A DNA stretch of 5,324 bases from Desulfohalobiaceae bacterium (GCA_021737525.1 JAIPDU010000132.1:1-5324), one strand, 5' to 3'. Numbered from the stretch's first letter, positions 1-5,324 are shown. The notes: generated by a model not told the origin, from the letters alone. A program made the numbers and translations.

Positions 1-959
1 TCCGTCCAGGAGGGCATGCCCCACATCCCGGGCTCGCTGCCCTGGACCCGGCCGGCTGCGCGGGCCAGATCCCGGATCACGGGCTCCTGTTCATCCGTCT
101 CCCAGGGCTCCCAGATATCCTCCATGTGCACTGACTCCGCCGTCTCCAGGGCATCATAGATCTGCTGCGCCACCGTGTCCGCTTCCAGACCGGGGGCGAA
201 GCCCACTTCCAGCTCCATGATGCATCGCGGCGGAACGAGCATGGTGTCCGATCCGCCCTCGATGCGGCCCAGGTTGACCCATCCCCCAAAGGAGAACAGC
301 CTGTGCCCGTGCCGGGTGAAGGGGAGCTCCCTCAGCTTGTAATAATGGCTCACCGCGGTGTCCACAGCGGATTCCCCGGCCCAGGGCATGGCCCCGTGGG
401 CCTCGCGCCCGGTAAAACGGAGCTGCAGGCCGATGGACCCCGCCTCGGCCGGGGCCAGCTTGAGCCCCGTGGGCTCCAGGACGACCGCTCCGGTGACCGG
501 AGTGGGAGGCTCCAGCTCCTCGGAGCCGCGTCCCAGCCCCTCCTCATCCACGACAAAGGCGATCTGGACCGGCTCCTCGGTCTGCTTCAGCCCGGAGAGC
601 AACGCGGCGATCTGCCCCTTGGTGTCCACCGCCCCCCTGCCGATGAAGTATCCGTCCCGCACGTCGGAGGCGAAGGGGTCCGGATGCCCGTACGCGGGAT
701 AGACGTCCACGTGGGTCACGAAGAGCGGACCGCCGCTGCCGCGTGAGGCGACGAGGTTCTTGCCCCCCGCTCCGGTCACCTTCTGCCAGGAGATGCTGCA
801 CCCCGCCTGGGTCAGCTCTCTGGCAAGTATCTCGCTGATGAGCCTTTCCCGGCCTGCAACCGTGGGGCAGCGAATAAGCTCCCCCGCCAGATCCAGAACG
901 TCCCTCGGGCAGCCGAACAGCTCCCCGGTCTCGAAGGGTCCGAATTGCCTTCCTTCCAT
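1..959 (-). CDS. M20-family metallopeptidase / deacylase (ArgE/DapE/ACY1-like), 3' end outside window
   Basis: A zinc-dependent amidohydrolase of the M20 family, which removes acyl groups or amino acids from small peptides and N-acyl amino acids in the cytoplasm; the exact substrate cannot be read from sequence. The 319 residues visible carry nearly the whole active site: THVDVY with metal ligand H83 and D85, GRGAVDTKG with bridging D112, DEEG with general base E139 and ligand E140, and LEPTG with ligand E162. REAHGAMPWAG (185-195) is the start of the inserted dimerisation domain, with its conserved histidine H188. The fragment ends in PSWTD, the motif typical of the last third of the catalytic domain, so only the tail with the final zinc histidine should lie beyond the left edge. 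The ATG at 957-959 follows a strong Shine-Dalgarno GGAGG (966-970) at good spacing. The gene is divergent from the hypothetical-tilS pair. Family assignment is firm; DapE, ArgE or a YgeY-type hydrolase are all possible. Confidence 0.9.
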   Translation of the reverse strand, partial: MEGRQFGPFETGELFGCPRDVLDLAGELIRCPTVAGRERLISEILARELTQAGCSISWQKVTGAGGKNLVASRGSGGPLFVTHVDVYPAYGHPDPFASDVRDGYFIGRGAVDTKGQIAALLSGLKQTEEPVQIAFVVDEEGLGRGSEELEPPTPVTGAVVLEPTGLKLAPAEAGSIGLQLRFTGREAHGAMPWAGESAVDTAVSHYYKLRELPFTRHGHRLFSFGGWVNLGRIEGGSDTMLVPPRCIMELEVGFAPGLEADTVAQQIYDALETAESVHMEDIWEPWETDEQEPVIRDLARAAGRVQGSEPGMWGMPSWT

Positions 960-985
960 AACTATCCTCCGTCCTGTGCGGACTT

Positions 986-1016
986 CCCTGGCCGGACGCC
1001 CCAACCCGGCCAAGGG
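986..1016 (-). other. Stem-loop at the predicted 5' end of the peptidase mRNA
   Basis: TGGCCGG (989-995) pairs with CCGGCCA (1006-1012). The stem extends by CCC (986-988) against GGG (1014-1016) across a single bulged A, giving about 10 pairs and a 10-nt loop. If the promoter at 1025-1053 is real, this hairpin forms the very 5' end of the transcript, where such structures can stabilise mRNA. It has no T-tract in either direction, so it is not an intrinsic terminator. Its function is inferred. Confidence 0.35.
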
Positions 1017-1024
1017 GTGCCGGA

Positions 1025-1053
1025 AGAATACGCATCCTCGTCGCTGTTGCCAA
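1025..1053 (-). promoter_or_regulatory. Candidate sigma70-type promoter for the M20 peptidase gene
   Basis: On the minus strand, a -35 box TTGGCA (1053-1048, 5 of 6 to consensus) is separated by exactly 17 bp from a -10 box TATTCT (1030-1025, 4 of 6). Transcription would begin near 1018, giving a leader of about 60 nt before the ATG at 959. The boxes were found by eye, so this is a prediction. Confidence 0.45.
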
Positions 1054-1093
1054 CCCCGGGAGAACACAGAGGGGCCTGTTTTTGCATCCGGGC

Positions 1094-1123
1094 TTGACAA
1101 CTCCTCGCTCCTCGGCGGAAAAT
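1094..1123 (+). promoter_or_regulatory. Candidate sigma70-type promoter for the hypothetical-tilS pair
   Basis: A perfect -35 box TTGACA (1094-1099) is followed after 18 bp by GAAAAT (1118-1123, 4 of 6 to the -10 consensus) inside a short A/T run in otherwise GC-rich sequence. Transcription would start near 1130, leaving a leader of about 100 nt before the GTG at 1229. It is back to back with the minus-strand promoter at 1025-1053, so the 269-bp gap plausibly drives both directions. Confidence 0.45.
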
Positions 1124-1136
1124 TTGCGGCACTCCT

Positions 1137-1170
1137 CCCGGGGGCAAAGAGCCGGGATCTCTTTCACGGG
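1137..1170 (+). other. Stem-loop in the leader of the hypothetical-tilS transcript
   Basis: AAAGAG (1146-1151) pairs perfectly with CTCTTT (1159-1164) around a 7-nt loop. An outer CCCG (1137-1140) can pair with CGGG (1167-1170) across a small internal loop. It lies just downstream of the predicted start site. No riboswitch or T-box consensus is recognisable and no T-run follows, so it may be a minor leader structure or chance pairing. Confidence 0.2.
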
Positions 1171-1228
1171 CTCCTGGCCGGGTTAACCGGGCAATTCCCT
1201 GTCCATTCAAAAATCAGCGGAGACACAA

Positions 1229-1564
1229 GTGCGTACCTACAACATCAATGAAGTCAAGTCCGAGGATATCCGGCGCCTCAAGCACTACCTGGATCAGAAA
1301 GGCCACAGCGCGCCCATCGAGGATATCTTCTGGTTCGAGGTGCCGCAGGAGCTGCTCTCCGAGACGCAAAAGGAGCACGCCGGGGAATGCGGCCCCTACG
1401 TCTTCCCCCTGGAGACCGGGGACACCTGGCTCATGCTGGAGCTTTTGATCCGTCCGCGGAACACGCTGCACTGCAGCTGCATCGCCTACGCATCCGAGGC
1501 ACAGCGGTCTCACGTCATCCAGCGCCTGGAGGCCATCCTGCAGGAAATGGAGATCGCGAGCTAG
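1229..1564 (+). CDS. Conserved-looking small protein of unknown function upstream of tilS
   Basis: A 111-residue soluble protein that I do not assign to a named family. It starts at GTG, with GGAGA (1219-1223) five bases upstream; no ATG lies nearby in frame. There is no signal peptide or membrane helix. The N-terminal half is charged and probably helical (NEVKSEDIRRLKHYL), the middle is hydrophobic and aromatic (EDIFWFEVP, TWLMLELLI), and the C-terminus is probably an amphipathic helix (SHVIQRLEAILQEMEI). Cys54, Cys82 and Cys84 sit next to His50 and His81 (HxxxC and HCxC), which could bind a metal; this is inference only. Its TAG is 60 bp from the tilS start and in the same frame, and no promoter is evident between them, so the two are probably co-transcribed. 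Codon use and GC match the neighbours, supporting a real resident gene. Confidence 0.8.
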   Translation: MRTYNINEVKSEDIRRLKHYLDQKGHSAPIEDIFWFEVPQELLSETQKEHAGECGPYVFPLETGDTWLMLELLIRPRNTLHCSCIAYASEAQRSHVIQRLEAILQEMEIAS

Positions 1565-1624
1565 CTCCCGAAAGGAATCGAGCCAGCCCGGTCAATCGAA
1601 CCGGCGCAAAGAGTCCCCAGCATT

Positions 1625-2662
1625 ATGCCCTTCCCGGACACACTCCAGCAGCTGCCAGCCCAATGGGGACACCTCTGCCTCGGTGTGGAACGCTTCCTGC
1701 ACCGGGAGCTGGGACTTCGAACCAGCGGACGCACCGCTCTGCTCGCCCTGTCCGGTGGAGCGGACTCCACCGCCCTCTTGGCCGTCCTACGCGTCCTGGC
1801 CCCGAGGATGGGGCTGACCCTGCGGGCGGCGCATCTGAATCACGGCATCCGCCCCGAGGCTTCGCTGGAGACCGAGTCCTTGCGCGGGATGTGCACGGAA
1901 TGCGGGATTCCCCTCCATTGCGGGACCACCTCGGTTCCCCTTTTCGCGGAGCGAACCGGGCGCGGCCTGGAGGATGCTGGCCGGACTCTGCGCTATCGCT
2001 TCCTCGCCGGTGTGAGGAGAGCTTACGGAGCGGAGTACATTTTCACGGCCCACCACCTGAACGACCTGGCAGAGGACCTTCTTCTGCGCATGACCCGCGG
2101 CAGCGGCTGGCCCGAGCTGTGCGGGATGAGGGCGCACAATCAGGATTCCGGCGTAGTGCGGCCCCTGTTGCAGGTGCCCAAGGACCAGCTCACCGGCCTC
2201 TTGCAGGACCTGGATATCCCCTGGCACGAGGACGGCTCCAATGAAGATCCGCGCTACAAGCGCAACCGGGTCCGCAATCGCATCCTGCCCCTGCTGCTCG
2301 AGGAAAATCCCCGCTTTCCGGAGCACGTGCTCCGCCTCTGGAGACTGGGCAGGCTGGACCGGGCCGATCTGGAAGACCGCCTGGAGCTGCTGCGCCGCAA
2401 GGAGATCCACACGGAACCGGGAACGATCCACCTCCCCCGCTCCGAGCTGGTGCAGCTCTCGGCGAGCCTCAGGTTGCGCTGGCTCAAGGACGCCCTGGCC
2501 CGGATCGGCCCGGGACAGGCCCTGGCGGAGAACCTCCTGCAGCTGGAGCGCGCCTGGCGGGAACAAAACCTGGGGGCGGTATTGCAATTCCCCGGGGACA
2601 AACGGGCCCGGCTTCAAAAAGATGGAATCACCCTTTTCCGAGAGGCGCGGGGCTTGGAGTAG
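1625..2662 (+). CDS. tilS: tRNA(Ile)-lysidine synthase TilS
   Basis: An essential cytoplasmic enzyme that joins lysine to C34 of tRNA-Ile(CAU) using ATP, converting its specificity from AUG/Met to AUA/Ile. The 345 residues show the N-type PP-loop SGGADST (43-49), HLNHGIR (70-76), EDAGRTLRYRFL (116-127), and the TAHHLNDLAEDLLLR block (141-155) with conserved H143, H144 and D147. The RPLLQVPKDQL and EDGSNEDPRYKRNRVRN segments (about 200-240) match the TilS lysine/tRNA-binding region. At 345 residues it is shorter than the E. coli enzyme (about 430), so the C-terminal domain is reduced; short TilS forms are known in other bacteria. ATG at 1625 is the only standard start after the in-frame TAG at 1562-1564. 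Its Shine-Dalgarno is poor (AAAGAG, 1608-1613, about 11 nt away), suggesting coupling to, or reinitiation after, the upstream gene. Confidence 0.96.
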   Translation: MPFPDTLQQLPAQWGHLCLGVERFLHRELGLRTSGRTALLALSGGADSTALLAVLRVLAPRMGLTLRAAHLNHGIRPEASLETESLRGMCTECGIPLHCGTTSVPLFAERTGRGLEDAGRTLRYRFLAGVRRAYGAEYIFTAHHLNDLAEDLLLRMTRGSGWPELCGMRAHNQDSGVVRPLLQVPKDQLTGLLQDLDIPWHEDGSNEDPRYKRNRVRNRILPLLLEENPRFPEHVLRLWRLGRLDRADLEDRLELLRRKEIHTEPGTIHLPRSELVQLSASLRLRWLKDALARIGPGQALAENLLQLERAWREQNLGAVLQFPGDKRARLQKDGITLFREARGLE

Positions 2663-2690
2663 AGCACGCCCCGGAATGGTCCCGACTCCC

Positions 2691-3563
2691 TCAAAACCCC
2701 TTGAGCAGGACCAGGGCGGCCCCAGTCACCCCGATCCCGGTCAGAACCGTGCCGCTGGGGCGCTCCCTGTAGAGCAGCGCGGAGAGCACCACCGCCACCA
2801 CAAAGTGCATTCCGTTGATGGAGGCCACGATAGCCAGCGGTCCCAGGGACAGGGCGCGCAGATAGCAGTAGAAGCCCGCCAGATTGAGCACTCCGATCCC
2901 CACGCCGAGCCAGACCGCGGCGGAGGTCCGTCCCGCGGTGGCGTCCCCTTCCACAGGGGACGCGACATGGGCCAGCCAGGAGAACCCGGTGGAACAGGCA
3001 TAGGACAGGGCGATGAAGGCCAGGAGATTATTGCCCGTCTCCGCGGCGAGCTTGCAGGAGATGGAGGCCACCGCCCCAGCAACCGTGGCCAGGCCCACCT
3101 GGGCCCAGGCCTTTCCCGACGCGGGGCCGCCGGCGCCGGAGTCGTTCTCCCCCGGGCCGGAGAAAAGGACAAAGGCCAGCACGGACAGCCCCACACCGAG
3201 CCATTGCCACTGGCTGAGCCGTTCCGAGAGCACCAGGGTGGAAAAGAGCAGGACCAGGACGATATTCAGCCGGATCACGGGGAAGACCACCGCCGCGGAG
3301 ATGCGACGCAGGGCGCGGATATGGGCCAGAGTGGCGCTCACGAAGCTCGCGCTGTTCACCAGGGCGAGCAGGCCGAACCAGGCGGGGCTTGTCAGGGGGG
3401 CTGGCCGTAGGCTATAGAGGAGGCCGCTCAAAAGGGCCACGGTGAGCATGAAGGAGAATGTGGTCCGCGACGGGCTCAGGCCGTGGAATGCGGCGACCTT
3501 GTACAGAAAGCGCTGCGTTCCGATGAGAAAAAAGGCGAGCAGAGCGAAGAGATACCAGCTCAT
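2691..3563 (-). CDS. EamA / drug-metabolite transporter (DMT) superfamily permease
   Basis: An inner-membrane protein of 290 residues with about ten hydrophobic helices, roughly at 3-20, 36-53, 60-82, 88-112, 118-136, 152-172, 180-200, 214-235, 241-264 and 271-288. It shows the duplicated EamA architecture. Each half ends in the family's characteristic pattern: SERLSQWQWLGVGLSVLAF (113-131) in the first and RERPSGTVLTGIGVTGAA (266-283) in the second. Helices 5 and 6 are linked by a Gly/Pro/Ser-rich loop (137-150). Family members export amino acids, metabolites or drugs, but the substrate cannot be told from sequence. ATG at 3561-3563 has GTGAGG about 10 nt upstream. The 3' end faces tilS across 28 bp (2663-2690), in which I see no terminator. 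The 5' end is 35 bp from the divergent YchF-like gene. Codon use and GC resemble the neighbours. Confidence 0.9.
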   Translation of the reverse strand: MSWYLFALLAFFLIGTQRFLYKVAAFHGLSPSRTTFSFMLTVALLSGLLYSLRPAPLTSPAWFGLLALVNSASFVSATLAHIRALRRISAAVVFPVIRLNIVLVLLFSTLVLSERLSQWQWLGVGLSVLAFVLFSGPGENDSGAGGPASGKAWAQVGLATVAGAVASISCKLAAETGNNLLAFIALSYACSTGFSWLAHVASPVEGDATAGRTSAAVWLGVGIGVLNLAGFYCYLRALSLGPLAIVASINGMHFVVAVVLSALLYRERPSGTVLTGIGVTGAALVLLKGF

Positions 3564-3598
3564 AACGCGACAGCCTCACTTGAATAAGGAAATCGAGC

Positions 3599-4609
3599 AT
3601 GAAAACAGCCCTTTTCGGCCCCCCTGGAACCGGCAAAACCGAGCTTTTCCGCGCCCTGGGCCAAAACGTCTCCGCCCGTAGCGATCGAATCATGGTCAAG
3701 GTCCCCGAGCCCAGGCTGGAAACCCTGGTCGAGGTTTTCCACCCCCGGAAAGTCACCCCCACGGAGATCGAATACGTGGATATCCCCGGAGGAAGCGGCA
3801 AGAAGGAGGGCCTGGAGCAGCGGGTCCTGAGCGAGGTCCGGCCCTGCGACTGTCTCCTGGCCGTGCTGGACGGATTCTCCGGCTTCTTCGACCCCGGTGA
3901 GCAGTGGCGTGAGGTGGAGACCGAGCTGGTCATCTCCGACATGGCGGTGGCGGAGAAGCGATTGGAGCGAATGCGGGCGGACAAGCACAAAAACAAGGAT
4001 CTGGTCGACCCGGAGGAGCAAGAGCTCCTGGAGCGCGTGGTCGCCCATTTGGAAAAGGAGGAGCCCCTGCGGACCGATCCCGCTCTCTCCGCCGCGCACA
4101 AGCTTCGCGGCTTCCGGTTCCTCTCCGCCAAGCCGGTGCTCTACGTCTGGAACGTGGCCGAATCCGAGCTGGATTCATTCTCCCTTCCCGCTGACGGCCA
4201 CGCGCAGGGGCATGTTGTCCTCTCGGCCCACCTGGAACGCGAGCTGGCCGAAATCGAGGATCCCCAAGAACGGCAGGCCTTCTTCCGGGACATGGGGATC
4301 CAAACCTCGGCCCTGGAAAAGGTTGTCGCCAGCACCTACCGCATGCTCGGGCTCATCACCTTCCTCACCGCTGGGGAGAAAGAGGTGCGGGCCTGGACCC
4401 TGCCCCGGGGCGACACTGCGGCAGATGCCGCTGAAACGGTCCACTCGGACATCCGGCGGGGGTTCATCCGGGCAGAGGTGCTGTCCTGGTCCGACTTCGA
4501 GCGCTTGAAGAGCTTCAAGCGCGCCCGGGAAGAGGGCGTCCTCCGCCTGGAGGGCAAGGACTACGTGGTCCGGGACGGGGATATTATCACCTTCCGCTTC
4601 AATGTCTAG
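3599..4609 (+). CDS. YchF/OLA1-family P-loop NTPase with C-terminal TGS (DUF933) domain, divergent paralogue
   Basis: A 336-residue Obg-superfamily nucleotide hydrolase. YchF/OLA1 proteins bind ribosomes and prefer ATP over GTP. G1 is GPPGTGKT (7-14), G3 is DIPG (61-64) after the YchF-like VPEPRLETLVEVFHPRK stretch, and the G4 position reads NVAE (185-188), the NxxE variant linked to ATP preference. A charged helical insert (105-155, ETELVISDMAVAEKRLER and onward) matches the YchF coiled coil. The end (about 250-336) is a near-canonical TGS domain: TAGEKEVRAWT, GFIRAEV and RLEGKDYVVRDGDIITFRFNV-like motifs. It departs from canonical YchF (about 363 aa): G1 is usually GLPNVGKST, the switch I segment (NFPFxTIEPN) is missing, and G3 lacks the GLVKGAS sequence. 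It is therefore probably a second, specialised copy, not the housekeeping gene. ATG at 3599 follows AAGGA (3586-3590) at 8 nt spacing. Confidence 0.88.
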   Translation: MKTALFGPPGTGKTELFRALGQNVSARSDRIMVKVPEPRLETLVEVFHPRKVTPTEIEYVDIPGGSGKKEGLEQRVLSEVRPCDCLLAVLDGFSGFFDPGEQWREVETELVISDMAVAEKRLERMRADKHKNKDLVDPEEQELLERVVAHLEKEEPLRTDPALSAAHKLRGFRFLSAKPVLYVWNVAESELDSFSLPADGHAQGHVVLSAHLERELAEIEDPQERQAFFRDMGIQTSALEKVVASTYRMLGLITFLTAGEKEVRAWTLPRGDTAADAAETVHSDIRRGFIRAEVLSWSDFERLKSFKRAREEGVLRLEGKDYVVRDGDIITFRFNV

Positions 4610-4642
4610 TGCCGTGTCTTATCGAATGAATGTCAGATACTC

Positions 4643-4767
4643 ACCACAGAGAACCCAGAGAGCACAGAGGAACGGAACTTTTGATCGATTTCAACGATCG
4701 AAGGCTCACCGATGGCATCCAGCGTTTCAAGCTCTCATTTCTCTGTGGTCTCTGTGTTCTCTGTGGT
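4643..4767. repeat. 125-bp inverted-repeat element with CTCTGTGGT-type 9-bp units
   Basis: Two 30-bp arms (4643-4672 and 4738-4767) are inverted copies matching at 27 of 30 positions. Each arm is three tandem 9-bp units. On the right these are CTCTGTGGT, CTCTGTGTT and CTCTGTGGT (4741-4767); on the left, ACCACAGAG, AACCCAGAG and AGCACAGAG (4643-4669). The intervening 65 bp contain a second hairpin (4678-4704). CACAGAG-type inverted repeats like this recur between genes in many environmental bacterial genomes, notably Desulfobacterota. The element fills most of the gap between two convergent genes and encodes no transposase. I see no target-site duplication. It could be a REP- or MITE-like element mobilised in trans; that is inference. 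Confidence 0.75.
4678..4704 (+). repeat. Inner hairpin of the inverted-repeat element
   Basis: TTTGATCG (4680-4687) pairs with CGATCGAA (4695-4702) around a 7-nt loop, with one G-U pair. It can extend by a further G-U and C-G pair to 4678 and 4704. It sits between the 30-bp arms, so a transcript of the region could fold into a long outer stem carrying this inner stem. Confidence 0.5.
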
Positions 4768-4857
4768 AAAAAAATCCGTAAAGGAGAATACACGAAGGTT
4801 TCATCTTCTCGGGTTATGGATAATGGTAAATAAATTGTTTGTGGGTAAAGGGCAGTA
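4768..4857. other. AT-rich intergenic tail between the inverted repeat and cysS; no gene seen
   Basis: This stretch is markedly more AT-rich than the rest of the window and holds no convincing reading frame. Read on the minus strand, downstream of cysS, it ends in a run of seven Ts (4774-4768). The sequence just before it offers only weak pairing: a 3-bp TCC/GGA stem, or a distant GAGAA/TTCTC match. An inefficient cysS terminator using the T-run is possible but not supported by a proper stem. Confidence 0.3.
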
Positions 4858-5324
4858 CTAGCCGGTGACAAAGATGCGGGGCCCGTATGGCGAGTCCTCC
4901 ACTAGATACCCCTGCTCCGAGATGTGATCCCGAAGCGCGTCCGCCCGGGAAAAGTCCCGCTCCCGCTGGGCCCGCCTTCGCTCGGCAAGCATCTGCTGGA
5001 TGCCCTCGGAGATCTCCTCCGGAGTGAGCGGGACCCGGCTCCAGTCCACTATAGCCAGCACGGCGTCCACCTCCCGCAGCCGGCCGAGCACCCTGGCCGC
5101 CTCCGCCGGGGTGAGCTCGCCGCGGGCATAGCGGGCGTTGACCCGCTTGCATAGGTCGAAGAGAACGGGCCAGAAACGGTAGAGACTGAGATCGTCCTCG
5201 ATGAGGTCGGTGAAGCTCTGCCGCACCTGGAACACGAGCTGCTCCACATCCCGGCTCACTTCTCCGGAAGCCTCCCGTCCCAAATGATATGCGTTCGCCG
5301 CCAGGATCTGCACCCGACGCCAGT
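4858..5324 (-). CDS. cysS: Cysteinyl-tRNA synthetase, C-terminal part (5' end outside window)
   Basis: The last 154 residues plus TAG of a class I aminoacyl-tRNA synthetase that attaches cysteine to tRNA-Cys. The visible part is the helical C-terminal DALR region: FTDLIEDDLSLYRFWPVLFDLCKRVN-like helices, then LAERRRAQRERDFSRADALRDHI, followed by GYLVEDSPYGPR, the standard CysS ending (AERxxARxxKDFxxADxIRDxLxxxGxxLEDTPxGxxW). The helix normally reading DDDFNTPEALAVLF is here EDDLSLYRFWPVLF, so this copy is divergent. The catalytic HIGH and KMSKS motifs would lie beyond the right edge and cannot be checked, so a CysS-like paralogue is also possible. The frame runs open to the window edge; the GTG at 5311-5313 is internal, not a start. 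The gene converges on the YchF-like gene across the repeat element. Confidence 0.8.
   Translation of the reverse strand, partial: WRRVQILAANAYHLGREASGEVSRDVEQLVFQVRQSFTDLIEDDLSLYRFWPVLFDLCKRVNARYARGELTPAEAARVLGRLREVDAVLAIVDWSRVPLTPEEISEGIQQMLAERRRAQRERDFSRADALRDHISEQGYLVEDSPYGPRIFVTG

Noticed and set aside
1054..1085. CCCC/GGGG pairing followed by GTTTTT as a terminator
   Set aside because: The stem is only four pairs with a 13-nt loop and four unpaired bases before the T-run, and no plus-strand gene ends upstream of it.
544..1167. 207-residue minus-strand frame over the 5' part of the peptidase
   Set aside because: It is in a different frame from the peptidase, which has the full M20 motif set and a strong ribosome site at 966-970.
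1387..2244. 285-residue plus-strand reading frame across the small gene and tilS
   Set aside because: It overlaps two well-supported genes in another frame. Its Pro/Arg/Gly-rich translation is typical of an out-of-frame reading of GC-rich DNA.
1787..2617. 276-residue minus-strand frame antisense to tilS
   Set aside because: A shadow of tilS codon bias, with no recognisable domain.
2663..2690. Bidirectional terminator between convergent tilS and the EamA gene
   Set aside because: The 28 bp contain no self-complementary stem and no T-run.
2241..3410. 389-residue plus-strand reading frame across the tilS end and antisense to the EamA gene
   Set aside because: Long but low-complexity (Gly, Gln, Arg, Pro), with no motif. 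The clear TilS and EamA proteins occupy the same DNA.
3412..4131. Minus-strand frames of 239 and 179 residues antisense to the YchF-like gene
   Set aside because: Both are Ser/Arg- or Gln/Leu-rich antisense shadows. The plus-strand NTPase motifs are unambiguous.
4643..4767. CRISPR-like array from the repeated CACAGAG units
   Set aside because: Units are 9 bp, directly adjacent and inverted between arms. There are no spacers of CRISPR length and no cas genes.
4643..4774. Inverted repeat as an intrinsic terminator for the convergent genes
   Set aside because: On the plus strand the stem is followed by seven As, not Ts. On the minus strand the T-run comes before the stem. Neither direction gives a stem followed by a U-tract.
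4630..4871. Small reading frames (67 aa plus, 76 aa minus) across the inverted repeat
   Set aside because: Their content is just the 9-bp repeat units translated (HREPREHRG, LCGLCVLCG). They have no credible ribosome site and no coding bias.

Overview
The window is GC-rich bacterial chromosomal DNA. Gene content and style suggest a Gram-negative anaerobe of the Desulfobacterota, perhaps Desulfovibrio-like. This rests on overall resemblance (a tilS gene behind a small conserved protein, a second YchF-like NTPase, a CACAGAG-type inverted repeat), not on a marker gene. Nothing here points to a phage, plasmid or insertion sequence. There are no rRNA or tRNA genes and no CRISPR array.

Layout, left to right: (1) an M20-family zinc peptidase/deacylase on the minus strand, cut by the left edge so that only its last part is missing; (2) a 269-bp divergent intergenic region with one credible sigma70-type promoter for each direction and leader hairpins; (3) a plus-strand pair, a 111-residue protein of unknown function followed by tilS (tRNA-Ile lysidine synthase); (4) convergent with tilS after only 28 bp, a ten-helix EamA/DMT transporter on the minus strand; (5) divergent from it across only 35 bp, a shortened YchF/OLA1-family P-loop NTPase with a C-terminal TGS domain on the plus strand; (6) a 248-bp intergenic stretch holding a 125-bp inverted-repeat element whose arms are built from 9-bp CTCTGTGGT-like units; (7) the C-terminal part of a cysteinyl-tRNA synthetase (DALR region) on the minus strand, cut by the right edge.

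Three of the six genes concern translation: tilS modifies the tRNA-Ile(CAU) anticodon, cysS charges tRNA-Cys, and the YchF family binds ribosomes. The peptidase and the transporter look like independent metabolic genes. Genes alternate in strand, so there is little operon structure apart from the hypothetical-tilS pair. The points most worth a second look are the YchF-like protein, which appears to have lost the usual switch I segment and has an altered P-loop, and the inverted-repeat element, of which a solitary 12-bp fragment also lies in the divergent region near position 1065. I see no clear sign of a wholly new multi-gene system.
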